This document shows, one piece after another, positions 25,124 through 36,251 of a stretch of 64,000 bases of DNA (positions are counted from its first letter, which is position 1; each line of letters starts with the position of its first letter). Location of the stretch: assembly GCA_951230915.1 (NCBI GenBank), contig OX579633.1:8096145-8160144 (forward strand), written 5' to 3'. The notes beneath the pieces were generated by a model, which made no database searches, was not told the DNA's origin, and worked only from the letters and a program-made list of their open reading frames with translations. The position numbers and the translations under genes were made by a program. Source of the stretch: Antitrichia curtipendula. Its lineage: Eukaryota; Streptophyta; Bryopsida; Hypnales; Leucodontaceae.

Positions 25124-26055
25124 TTAACCCCTAAAGTCCCAAGGCCATTTTTCTATCAAAAACTACTCAAAGCTGTTAGTTCTATTGCATTCATCAAAGA
25201 AAAGGGAAAAAACACTTTCTTAAGAATCTAATCATAGGATCTTGTACTTAATTTATCTCAGATCATGTGGTAAAAATTTCATAAAATTTGACCGTACCAA
25301 TTACAAGATGTTAGCATTCAAAGTTGGAAGAACTTGTCTTTTTGAACATTGGTTTGCAATTTCAGATGACTGGGACCACCATTCAAAAAAAAATATTGCA
25401 CTACAAATTTGAATTTGATTTTTTTTATGTTGAACACTTGAATTGAGAATCTAGGATAAAAATTTCAAAAAAGATTCACTTGGTTTTCATTCTTTGAAAA
25501 ATTGTTAAGTAGAAGTAGGTCCAAGATTGAGAAAAAAAACTAAATCGTCAACAACTCTAAGATGGAATTAAAATACTATAATCCAAATGTTGAGATTGTT
25601 TTAGCAAGCAAACTTACCCTCGTCAAATAGTTATTTTTGAAAAATTGTGAAAATTGCATTCCGAAATGAATCCTATAAATTCTTTTTTCAAGAAGATGCT
25701 CTAACTGCCCGAAAAATAAGATTGTCCATAACTTTCATATAACAAATCCAAATGGAATGAATCAAAGCTTCCCATATAGATAAAAGTACCATCTATGAGA
25801 AAATAATTTTTAAAAATTTTAAGAGAAAAAACTGTGTGAGAAGATTTCTGCCCGCCGTATTGAAAAAATGGACCTTTTGTGCCATAACTTTTGCTCCCGG
25901 GCACCGATTGAAATAAAAATTATATATCCATAAAGCTAATGTATTTATCTATCTTCACAAATAGTTTCAAAAAATAATGATGAATATTGAGGCCGTAGTA
26001 GCCTGCCCGAAATCCATATTGTCCCTCGAGGGGACAATGAGACTTTAGGGGTTAA
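25124..26055. mobile_element. TTAA-flanked element nested in the hAT, copy 5
   Basis: Starts TTAACCCCTAAAGTCCC, ends GACTTTAGGGGTTAA, 932 bp with TTAA on both sides. The interior is closest to 59580-60485 (shared CCCGAAAAATAAGATTGTCC). No coding content. Confidence 0.85.
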
Positions 26056-26149
26056 ATTTGAGTTCAAGAATTTTTATTTATTTCTTCTAAATAGAACCTA
26101 TTTTGAATTAAGGATTTGGATTTTACAAATCAAATCATAACCAACTTAT

Positions 26150-27010
26150 ACTTTTTTGGCTTTTTGTTCAAGGCTTTATTTTTAAAATAAATGGCTACAA
26201 GGGTTTGGATTGAAATCTAATACACATTATAATGCATTGAAAAATACCTGAAGGATTTGTTTTCGGAAGAAGAAGCTACAAGGGTTTGGATCTTGAAGAC
26301 TTCAACGGTATATTCTTCTAATGGGGATCCCAAAAGGGGTTGTATTGAAATCAAATACTACTTAAGCTATTTTTTAATTCAAGTTCAACGCTTCATATTG
26401 GTAAGGGGGATACGAAAGCGGTTTGGGATTGAAATGAAATACTAGTGATGTTATTTCTCAATTCAATCATTCTACTGGAAAAATTGTATTTGTGTAATGG
26501 GATCCCAAAAGGGGGTGGCATTGAAATCAAATACTACTTAAGCTATTTTTTAATTCAAGTTCAATGGTACATCTTGGTAATGGGATCCGAGAAGGCTTTG
26601 GAATTGAGGTGAAATACTTGTTAAGATTTTTTGGGAATTCACCTTCAACGGGTTCTTTTTGTAAGGGGCTACTAGAGGGTTTGGGATTGAAATGAAATAC
26701 TAGTTCCCTTATTTTCTAATTCAAGTGGAACGGTATTTTATTGTAATGGGGATATGTAAATATGGGTTGGGATTGAAAATTTTAAATGAAATAGTATCCA
26801 ACTTGTTTTGAATTCAAGCATTCCACTAGAAAATTTTATTTGTGTAATGGGAACCTACGAGGGTTTGGGATTGAAATGAAATACCAGTTCCCTTATTTTC
26901 TAATTCAAGTGGAACGGTATTTTATTGTAATGGGGATATGTAAATATGGGTTGGGATTGAAAATTTTAAATGAAATAGTATCCAACTTGTTTTGAATTCA
27001 AGCCTTCCAA
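26150..27010 (+). repeat. Degenerate minisatellite with a recent 184-bp tandem duplication
   Basis: Units of roughly 90 bp built on GGGTTTGGGATTGAAAT, AATACTA, AATTCAAGTTCAACGG and TAATGGGGAT recur with variation. 26675-26819 and 26859-27003 are nearly identical (one mismatch noticed over about 145 bp), offset 184 bp. An older pair shares AAATACTACTTAAGCTATTT near 26350 and 26530. Confidence 0.75.
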
Positions 27011-27239
27011 AACAATATTTCAAAAATTTAAACTTCTACATTGAGCAAATTCGTTAGGGTTTTGATTTCAAACTCAAATTAGGGTCAACACCCAAGTTCG
27101 GTGCCTTGGGCATTTAGGGGTTCAGATATTTGTGAATTCAAGTTTGTGAATTCGCGTGTTCAACTTTGTCATAGAGGAAGTTCAAATTTGGCTTGGAGGG
27201 ACTTCAAGTCTGGGAGCTTGGATAAATTTCCACACATAC

Positions 27240-27339
27240 TTCAGGTCAGGCCGCGGACTTCAGGTCGGGGCGCGGACGTCAGGGCGGGGACTTGAAGGCA
27301 AGGCGGGGACTTGAAGGGGCGCGAACGTCCCAATCCTCC
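27240..27339. repeat. Internal GC-box array 2 of the hAT element
   Basis: Boxes CAGGCCGCGGAC, CGGGGCGCGGACGTCAGGG, CGGGGACTTGAAGG; same motif family as the subterminal arrays and 24605-24765. Confidence 0.7.
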
Positions 27340-27595
27340 GCCATAGTGTGGGGGGGAAGTGAAGTTTATTTTGAACTTGGCCATGGGATTCTTCCTTCCC
27401 ATGGAGAGGGGGAATCCATTAATGCATCCAGCTCTTCATTTCGGTTCGGGAATATCTTCAAGTCAATGGCTCCATTAAGAGGTTCAACTACTTTTTAAAT
27501 TCAAAGACCATGCATGGGAGCATGTGGCTCCCTTCTTGGTGCCAAACTTCTCCTTCTTGCCTTCACCAAGCACTTGAGAATTAGGAACCACCCAA
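27340..27595 (+). repeat. Internal direct duplication, copy 2
   Basis: Counterpart of 24766-25010, about 2.6 kb downstream in the same orientation. Confidence 0.8.
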
Positions 27596-27649
27596 GGAAA
27601 ATAGGAGATTTCTGAAAATGAAAATTTTATTGCACGCTTCAATAAAAAA

Positions 27650-28960
27650 AAATTGAAATTATATGCTACAAGATTTTGGATTTATAACGAAAGACAAGGT
27701 ATACATTTTTTAAAATTCAAGTGGAAAGATGCATTTTCAAATTTCCCAAATATAAACTAAAAGGGTTTACAGTTAAAAAAAATTCAAACACGTCTTATTT
27801 TTTTAGACTTCTAATTGAATTGGTTAGTTTTTGGTAATGGAGGGTATAAGGGTTTGGAAATTGGGAATTCACATTAATAACATATTACAATGTATTACAA
27901 TGTAGTTCAAGGATTTTATTTTTAAAATTAGAGGCTATAAGGATTTGGAAAGGAAACAAAATGAAAGATCTATTGGTTTTGAAGGAAGTTGAAGGCTCTA
28001 GTCTTGTTACTAGATGCTACAAGGTTGAAGGGTTTTGATTTCAAATGAAATAGAAGTTATGTTTTGTTTTGTTATAGTTGAAGCCTCTATGGTGTTGGTA
28101 AATTGTTCTTCCAAGTGTTTAAAATTCAAATCAAATACAAATTAAATGTTATGTGCTTGTACTTCAAGGGCTTCAAGTTAAAGTACGAGTTATAAGGGTT
28201 TGAAAATTCCTTCAAATACAAGTAAACATTTTTGGGTTCTACTTCAAGGGTTCATTTGTGTTAATGGAAGATTGGAAAATACAAGGATTGGGAATTCAAA
28301 TCAGATACAAGTTCTTTTATACTTGGTTAGGATTAAAGGGTTAACTTCTGTAAGTACTACGTAGAGGCTACCAGATTTTGGAATTCCTATGAAATACATG
28401 ATATAGTTGTTGGGGATTCAAGTTGCAACCTTGCAGGGGCTATTTCTGTCATCAAAGGCTACAAAGGCTGGGTATTCAATTCAAATATGGAATGGAAAAT
28501 CTTCAGTTCTAGTCAAAGGGTCAATTTGTGTAATTAGCAATTACAAGATTAATTCTACTTAATTGGAGGATAAAACTACTGCAAAGGTTTAGGAAACCAT
28601 CCAATTTGAAGTTTTTTGTTTTTTGGAATTCATTTCAAACGTTCATTGCTTCATTTCAGTAACAAGAGTCTAATTATGTTTGGATTTAAGAATTGAAATA
28701 AAAATATGAAATACCTCTTCTTTTATTTTTGGGTTTAGGTTGTTTTTAAAAAACCCCAAAAATGGATACTAGAATTGTTTTGGGAAAAAAACTAATACAA
28801 TTTGTTTTATTTTCGGATTCAACTATTTAAGTTAAATGGTTCCTTTGATAATTGTAATCTAGACATCTACTTATGTTTGGAATTGAAGTAAAATACAATG
28901 GTTTTTTTGCTTTAAAAAAAGTTCAACGGTTTAGGGTTTGGTAATAGGATAGTATATTAG
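27650..28960 (+). repeat. Degenerate minisatellite block, part 2
   Basis: Continuation of the pattern at 26150-27010: repeated GGCTACAAGG/GGTTTGGAATT, CAAATACAAGTT and TTCAAGGGTTCATTTGTG phrases at irregular spacing. No reading frame is conserved, so it is not treated as coding. Confidence 0.55.
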
Positions 28961-29342
28961 TACATGAGTACATCAAGTTTTCAAACTCTAGAATCGTACT
29001 TTAATTTGAGCTCACCATGAGCAATGGAACTCCTAAGCACTAATTATAATTAACATATCTCATGTGGGTTGTTGTACGTCCTACCACCTCATATATATAT
29101 AATGAGCCCCTCTTTCTAGTTTCTATTTTCTAATCTAAAATTTCAAATAGGATGATAAATAATTTTTAAATTTTTCTTAGATATTGTACGTAATTGAATG
29201 TTTTTTTCCATATTTAGCTGTAGAATACTATATTAGACATTTTGACTAGTATAAAAATGTTTGGACGGAATTCCTGAAAATTTGAGCAAATAGATTGCAA
29301 GATAGTTATCTTCAACCCCTGAAGAGTGAAGACCTAACAATG
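28961..29342. other. AT-rich spacer inside the hAT, nothing recognised
   Basis: No coding content. 29329-29342 (AAGACCTAACAATG) is the left copy of the target duplication of the following retroposon. Confidence 0.5.
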
Positions 29343-29526
29343 GTTACTCTATTAGGTGGACCAAAGAGGGTCCCCCTCTTTGTACGTTCACTTAGTTTCT
29401 TGCTTTCTTTTCTGCTCATCTTCTCTTCATTTGCTCTTATTCTCTTCATTTGTCCAGCCTTTGGCTTGGTGGTTACTTTTTTTCTCTTAATACAATGGTT
29501 TCCATTTGTTATCAAAAAAAAAAAAA
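29343..29526 (+). mobile_element. Short poly-A retroposon (SINE or 5'-truncated LINE)
   Basis: About 180 bp ending in a 14-A tail, flanked by the direct repeat AAGACCTAACAATG (29329-29342 and again at about 29526-29539). The 3' part (TTCTCTTCATTTGTC, CAATGGTTTCCATTTGTTA) resembles the retroposon at 58847-59130. No tRNA-like promoter boxes were recognised, so LINE 3' end is as likely as SINE. Its ORFs are chance frames. Confidence 0.8.
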
Positions 29527-29539
29527 AGACCTAACAATG

Positions 29540-30354
29540 TGTCAATGTTTTGACAATGAAATTTTCCAATGAATCTTCCCACTTTGAAATTTTTTTGTGT
29601 ATGGGATATTGGAATGTATTTGAAATTTATAATACAAGCGTACAAAAAAGAAGATTGCTATGTCTAGGGTAGTATGATGTGTGGAATTAATTATAAAATA
29701 TTGACCGTTGGATTTTTTAATTATAACAATTTTGGATGATCAATTGTGTAGGTAAAAATTAGAAAATGCAGCTTCTGGAGAAGAAAAATGATAAGAAGAT
29801 GAATAGTGCTTTCTCCACTAGGGAAAAAATTATTTTGGAATTTGAGGCAAATGCATTATTTTTAATTTTTAAGAATACACAATGTTTGGAACATTATGCT
29901 AATCTTTCCTGGGATTCCATCAAATTTGGAATCGGTCCAGTTATTTTTGTGTTTTTAATTGCTCCCATTCTTCTATTACACTACATTTCAAAAAAAAAAA
30001 TTAAAATACTTTTCACATTGAAATCTTTACAATCAAATTGTATAATAGTTTGTAAACTTATTACCTAATAACTTTTTAGTTAAGGAATTATACATGCATC
30101 ATGCAAAGGAATTCAACAAGTGAATAATGAATATATGTATTTCATATGCATCATGTAGTACAAAATTGGAAAAGTCTATAGCGCATTTTTCATGATAAAA
30201 TTTGCATATCCTCGAGTCTTTCTCTAATACTGTTTGTAGTACCGAACTACCGAAGTAGCAAACTAGCAATTCTATAAGCATCGGTAATGATAAGTGTCTA
30301 AGTCTACACAAAATATGCTTTACTAATTAGTAATTACCACACTAGGAAATGCAC
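29540..30354. other. Spacer downstream of the RING pseudogene
   Basis: AT-rich. ORFs at 29766-30068 (+) and 30099-30311 (-) show no recognisable domain. Could include the 3' UTR of the minus-strand RING gene. Confidence 0.45.
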
Positions 30355-32511
30355 TCAGTCAATGTTCATTGGACTATTTGCAGTGCCGCTGGGTCCAGCC
30401 TCGTTGTCGTGTGTGCCGTGCTGCATCGGAAAATCTTCGCCGGATTCTAGTTGAAGTCTACGAATCGCAGACTGAGTTCTCCTCGCCGGTCCGTCTTCTT
30501 CCAAAATGGCCCTCATAATTTGCGATTGCTTGAGGCTCTCCAGAGCTCAACGTGTATCCGGGCTATGATGTTCAAGCAGGAAATCCAGCCCTTCGTTTCT
30601 GAAAGTTTCCCTCCACTTAGATTCCGATAACTGAACAAGCTCCGCGGGGTTGGGCATGTCAGGGTCTTCCCCAATATGAACCCCGTTGTCATCGGTGACA
30701 CGGACTCCATCAACGCCCTACAACCATTGCCTGGGGTGAGGTCCAAATTGAAACTTCTTTCCGACCTCGTCCTAATGTCCATTGAAGCATTGGAAGAAAA
30801 AATTTTGTTGTCCTTGGCTATGCTTGTCTTTCATCTGAATCAAGTGGTGGCAGACTTGGACAATTTGATCTGGGTCAGTCTCCCAACCACATTCAGCAGC
30901 TACCTGTATCTTGTCCAACGACGTCATTTTCAATTTCCAGCTCCACACCAAGTCTTTTTCCCACATATTAGATTGATCGGGGGCATTCGTGGCATTGAAT
31001 TCCCAATGTGGTGGCATATATGGGACCAAGCCAAACAACTTGTACAAGCGCTCGTGGAAAAGAGCCTTGCACACTGCGCACCGACGACGGACAATCATGA
31101 AACTGATGAGGCAAAATGGGTGGTACAAGTGGTTGCAGGTGCCCAAGTGAATTCCACCTTCAGGGCCGAATGGATTCATACAAATCGGGCACATAGTCCC
31201 GTCGTGCACAAAACTGGAAGGATTTGGCCACTCCAACAACGATTTTTCTTTGTAGTCGATCTTCGATCCAAGCTGATTTTTGTAATCCCAATTGTGTTGG
31301 GACCAATCAATGATTGTTTTTCCACCACCAAGCTTCATGGTTGCCATGTCGCTATTGAAAAGATCATCCACAAGGGCCCTGGAAGTCAAGCCAAACACTC
31401 TTTCTTGATTGTGTTCACTGTAGCAGTGGTCCATTTTCTTGAACTCTGCTACCAGTTGTCGGATTTTGTCGACGGTGAACACGCATGCCAACTTCCATTG
31501 GTAGTACTGCTCCACCAAGGCATGCAAACGACTTTGTAATTTTTCGTTCTCAGCTCGCAAGTCGTTCAGCTCAGAGCTGTTGTCCCTAACCATGTCCTGA
31601 ACTTCAGTTTCCATTGGTACGTTGGCGGTGGCAATGAATTTGCCGAAAGACAATGAATCATGTTCTGTAAACATGGCAGTACCACCGTGCACATCTTGCA
31701 CCGGAATTTCAGAATCACGAGTAGGTCCTTGCGCTTGTCCTCGTGGATCCTGACCTTCATTCATCATTTGTGCTGCTTGCAGAGCTCGCCGAAGCTCCTC
31801 TATGTCACGTGCTTGTTGAGCAATTACTTCGTCCTTGCGCGTGATTTCTTCCCTAAATTTGCCCACATCTTCATACAGAGCATGCATTTCATCACCTCTA
31901 TCTTGTAATTGCACCCTCAAGCTCTATATGGTGTTTGCAGCAGCCATGGCATCAACAACTCCAATAGTTGGTTCATCAGGTGCTTGGAACTGCGCCTCAA
32001 CAACTCCAAGCATTGGTTCCTGAGGGCCATGGAACTACGCATCAGCATCTTGCTCCGGAAGTTCTCCAAAAAGTGCACGCTCAACCTTCCGCTTTTGTGC
32101 ACGTTGTTGTCCTCTGTTGGTTAACTCCACTACTGTATGAGCCCCATTAGAGTCGTCGTCCGTAGAAGAGGCTGGTGTCTCATACGTATCGGGTGGCTCA
32201 ATACGTGTGTTGATCCTGCCCAGCCCTCCTTCGGGAAACCTCATAGCCCCCCTTGCAATTATTCCATTCGCTGGTGTCGGTATTTTGATACCAGATGGCG
32301 TGCCCTTCAAGGTCGACCAATCCACCCGCTTGTTCAATGTGACCTCCGCATGTACACCTCGAGCAATGAAAAGGTGAACTTCATTTCTTTTTACGGTGGA
32401 TACGTCGTACAACACCTGATATACTTCAATGCATCGTTGTTTGAAGGCCTCATCGATGCAGTATTTCAAGTTTGTTTTATGGAATCGGCGGTGGTAGTTG
32501 TGCCGCTCTTC
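30355..32511 (-). pseudogene. Coiled-coil/RING-finger protein (putative E3 ubiquitin ligase), cargo of the hAT; five in-frame stops
   Basis: One minus-strand frame runs from the assembly gap at 32511 to a TGA at 30355-30357 (about 718 codons) with no frameshift. It is cut by TAG 32035-32037, TAG 31924-31926, TAG 30772-30774, TAG 30718-30720 and TGA 30547-30549. The N-terminal part (from EERHNYHRRFHKTN) has no recognised domain. After the second stop comes a heptad-like segment (EEITRKDEVIAQQARDIEEL, later LNDLRAENEKLQSRLHALVE), then a RING finger at about 31195-31065: CPICMNPF, GTCNHLYHPFC, RRCAVC, a C3H2C3-like ligand set. RING proteins usually act as ubiquitin ligases; substrate unknown. 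The 5' end lies in the gap, head-to-head with the kinase gene. The recurrent TAG codons fit C-to-T change at CAG. Confidence 0.82.
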
Positions 32512-32711
32512 NNNNNNNNNNNNNNNNNNNNNNNNNNNNNNNNNNNNNNNNNNNNNNNNNNNNNNNNNNNNNNNNNNNNNNNNNNNNNNNNNNNNNNNNN
32601 NNNNNNNNNNNNNNNNNNNNNNNNNNNNNNNNNNNNNNNNNNNNNNNNNNNNNNNNNNNNNNNNNNNNNNNNNNNNNNNNNNNNNNNNNNNNNNNNNNNN
32701 NNNNNNNNNNN
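32512..32711. other. Assembly gap (200 N)
   Basis: Exactly 200 undetermined bases, likely a placeholder of arbitrary size. It hides the RING gene start and the shared divergent promoter region. Confidence 0.99.
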
Positions 32712-32714
32712 ACA

Positions 32715-34305
32715 ATGGCAAGAGAAGGGAGCAGGTCATCGAGTCATCGCCCGGTGTTTGTAGACTGGAATGCAGTTTCTGAGGTGGTACCTCTAGCCAC
32801 GAACATGTCAGTGGCTTCTGGATCATCCAATCCTTCATCATCCAGCAAGTCGAAGCGCAAAACTGTACCCAATCCTGACATGCCCCCCCACGAGTATGTG
32901 GTCGAGGCTAGAGCAATAGCGGTAACTTTTTCGCACGACGAAGCTCTGGAATGATGTGTAGAGAATATGTGAACTACAACGAAGAAGGATACCACAAGTT
33001 GACTGCTGAAGTGCGCCGCGAGTTGGAGACCAAATTTAGAGCATCCAAGCGATTCAACAATTATCAGGATTACTGGTTGCACTCTGAGGGGTTGGATAAA
33101 CAAGTGTCGCAGCTGACCACCAATATTGTGGTGAATTGGTGTTATCACACAAAGAAGTAGGATGACGGTAGTGATTGGAACACGCATGACAAAGAGTTTG
33201 CATCGAAATTGATGGAGATTCAAAAGTTCTCTCAACAGTATTCTTCATCACGTAGAAAGAAACAAGCACCATGGAAAGCGATGCTTGAAGACCAAATACA
33301 AGCTCATTGCGTGAGCGGAACAGTCAAGTGGCTTGAAAGTTGCGTGAAAGTGAATCCCATGCCAAACCAGACCGCGACTGGATCATATGGGACCGTGAGG
33401 AAGGTGGTGCTCACGAGACTACAAAGCATTCCCAGTTGGATTTGCTCCACCGGGAAGACTTTGAAGCCCTCAGATGAGAAGGAGAAACGCCAAGCTATTG
33501 TGAGTGAGGCGGAGGGTTGTCCAGTGATACATCCTGGTATCATAAGACTTGCGTACATCCATCCCAAAACGATGGAAGGCTACACACTATGGTGGAATGG
33601 AGGGTCTTTAATTTCTTTCTTGGCCAAGTACAACTCAAAAGTAAGGGAATCATTGGACGTGGATGACATCAGGAGACAACCTGATACAGGGTTGACGCAG
33701 GAAGAATTGGGTTGGGTTGCAACTTATCGTAAAAACCGCGTGAACTTGGCTCTATCATTGCTTGTGACAGTGGGAAAATGCCATGAAGCACAATATTTAC
33801 ACAATGACATTACTCCATCCAACATTTTGCTTCATTTTGATGAATGGAAAGAGAACACAGTGTACATAGGGATTTGCGATTGGGGGCTTTCTGGCCGAGT
33901 GGTAGAGAAGGAGCCATCAAGGTATGGTTATCAAACCATGGAAGAGCTCGAACGAGAGAGAAATCAACGAAAACATGCAGCCCCCAAATTGTTCTACGTG
34001 TATGGAAAGAAGGGATTGGAGACCTCGCTTGAAGTCATGCAAAAAAACATTTGTACTCCATGGCTACTGATGCATATGCAACAGGATGGATAGCATATCA
34101 AATTTGAAAAGAAGAATGGGATCCCAAGTATTTTACGACCAAAAACCCAGAACAGTATCAGAATTTGAGGATTAAGCTGTTGAGCCTCCAGAAAGCAGAT
34201 GTAGGCGAGAGGGCGTCTATACCTGACGTTCTAGACACTTTGAGGAAGGCACCTCACTGTTGGACTATGCCTGAGTGTTGTTATCGTACACAGAATATTA
34301 TTTGA
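32715..34305 (+). pseudogene. Divergent protein kinase-like gene, cargo of the hAT; broken
   Basis: ATG at 32715 (context ACAATGG) just right of the gap. A Ser-rich N-terminus is followed after a frameshift near 32945-32951 by MMCREYVNYNEEGYHKL and a long frame to 34093. Kinase signatures: Gly-rich loop TGSYGTVRKV, HPGIIRLAYIH, a catalytic loop HNDITPSNILLHFD (HxDxxxxN preserved, usual HRD Arg replaced by Asn), magnesium loop CDWGLSG (DFG as DWG), and after a frameshift at the A7 run 34041-34047, TDAYATGWIAY and a C-lobe ending near PDVLDTLRKAP. Stops: TAG 33158-33160, TGA 34105-34107; final TGA 34303-34305. It is close to a whole kinase domain. Whether the ancestor was active is uncertain because the canonical VAIK lysine was not clearly placed. 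Divergently arranged with the RING gene. Confidence 0.8.
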
Positions 34306-35157
34306 ACTTTTTAAGGTTTAGTATGTGGCAATTTTATAGGAAGACCACACTTTTGTGCTTAGAAGAGCATCAAGCAAGTGTATTTCGCGGTTGCTATACA
34401 TTTCATATATAAAGATGTATGTTAAAAATGTTGTAATACAGAATTTGGTCTTTCTTCCATCATGACAATTGTATGACTTTTGTGAATTTATGAATGTTGA
34501 GTAAGCAAACAACTTTGAATGCAAAAGAACATGGACATATGGTAAATGTTGTGGGCACCTTAAAATTTGAAAGAACCACTGACCATAGACCATAGGGTGC
34601 AGGAAGAAATGACTTTGAAATAAATAATACTCTTGAATATGAAAATGAATTGGAAAGAAATCATATTGTAATTACAAAAGAAGAGTTGATTCTAAGAAAT
34701 GTAAAGATTTTGCGTCATTGTGTGAACGGAGGATTTCAATGTGTTCTGAACAATACATCTGGCTGGTATATTAGAACATTGTATAATTTGTATTCTATTC
34801 TAGTAATTGATTCGGAGAGTATGGATTCTTTATGAAGTGAATTCCAAACTATTTTAATTCACGAAGGTCTTGACAGAAAACGGGTCTGGGTGAAGCAGTG
34901 AGCAAGCCAATAAGGGCCCCTCTTCCTTTACTTTGAAATTCACAACGGAAAAAAATATGATTTGATTGAATAAGGGCCCCCTTTCATTCCCAAAAAAATA
35001 CTTGAATTTGGGTTCAATTTTAAAAAAATTGGTTCAAAAAATATAAAGGTCCCCTCTTCTTGGAAGTTATTGCTTATAAATTCGGAAGGCATTATTATTT
35101 TTATGTGTACAATGCCAAAAAATATGGTTCAATTGAACGAGGGCCCTTTATTACTTC
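34306..35157. repeat. Spacer with degenerate AAGGGCCCC units
   Basis: From about 34.86 kb a loose repeat recurs: AAAAAATATG, GTTTGATTGAA, AAGGGCCCC(C)TTTC. Further units occur at 36090-36251, so the TTAA element at 35158-36089 is inserted into this repeat. ORFs here are not supported. Confidence 0.5.
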
Positions 35158-36089
35158 TTAACCCCTAAAGTTCTTTGACTATGTTCTCACCAAAAATGCT
35201 CCAAAATTGCCATTTTTAGCAGAAGTACCAAATTTTTGAAAAATATCATTTTTGGACACATATAACCGTAGGATCTTGTAGTAATCTGGTTTGGGAATGT
35301 GTGGAAAAAATTTCAGAAATTTTAATCGTATAGATTAGAAGATATTAACGTTTGAAGTGGCAAAAGTCATTTTTCTGGCCCTGCAAGAAACCGGGCAGCT
35401 GCACTTCACAAGGTCAGATTATTATAAAAAAAATTCTAAAATGGTTTTGCTTCTTTGGAATCATTTTTCAAAGCAAGTTGGCTACATGCTTGAAAATTTT
35501 CAGATTATTTGGAATTGTACAACATATAGGAAAAAAAAAGGTTGTACAAAGAAGTAGAGATTGATTCAAAACACTAAATTGTTAAGAAGTTAATTATGGA
35601 ATTGGAAAATGCCAATCCCAATGGTTGCAATGTTGTAATAAACAATCTACATCCTATGATTTTACCTTTTTTGAAAAATATTAAAAATTAAGTGAAATAA
35701 ACGACTTCAAAGTTTATTTTAGAGTAGACAATCCATAACTGCCCGCAAACTAAAAATCCTTGTAACGTTTGACTCATTGATTGAAATGCAATTATTCAAA
35801 GCTTTCCACATATATATAAATCTAATAAACCAATTTCAAATTTTTATTTTAAAAAAAAAGTGATTTTTTCTGATCTGCCCAAACTGCCCGGTTACGGAAA
35901 AAAGTAACATATTAGGCCATAACTTTTGACTCGTATTTCAAAATGTCATGAAATTTGGTGCATATGAAAGATATTCCTCGTCCCCACCTATAAAAATTTC
36001 AGCCCAAAATATGGAAATCTCTAGTCACACGTACCTGCCCAAAATTTCTATGTTGCCAAAAAAATGCATGATGGTCCTTTAGGGGTTAA
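35158..36089. mobile_element. TTAA-flanked element nested in the hAT, copy 6
   Basis: Starts TTAACCCCTAAAGTTC, ends TGGTCCTTTAGGGGTTAA; 932 bp, TTAA on both sides. It is the reverse orientation of the copy at 18806-19722 and of 56738-57690. It includes the GGGCAGCTGCACTTCACAAGG block. No coding content. Confidence 0.88.
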
Positions 36090-36251
36090 TGGAGAATGAA
36101 TTAAATGCATGTGAAAAAAATACGGGTCCACGGAACAAGGTTCCTCTTCCTTTATTTTTAAATTTACAAGAAATTAATGGAAAAAAGTATGGTTTGGTTA
36201 TACAAGGGCCTCCTTTCATTCAAAAATAAATTAGTTCAATTTGACTCTAAT

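Noticed and set aside
30676..31539. Plus-strand ORF of 287 codons
   Set aside because: It is the complement of the RING/coiled-coil frame; the minus strand has the zinc-ligand pattern and heptads, the plus strand nothing recognisable.
30355..32511. Programmed readthrough or reassigned TAG codons
   Set aside because: Other lesions in the element include frameshifts, and intact host genes here use stops normally; mutational decay explains it more simply.
32137..32954. ORFs running through the N gap on both strands
   Set aside because: They owe their length to N codons. Only the minus frame left of the gap and the plus frame from the ATG at 32715 are supported.
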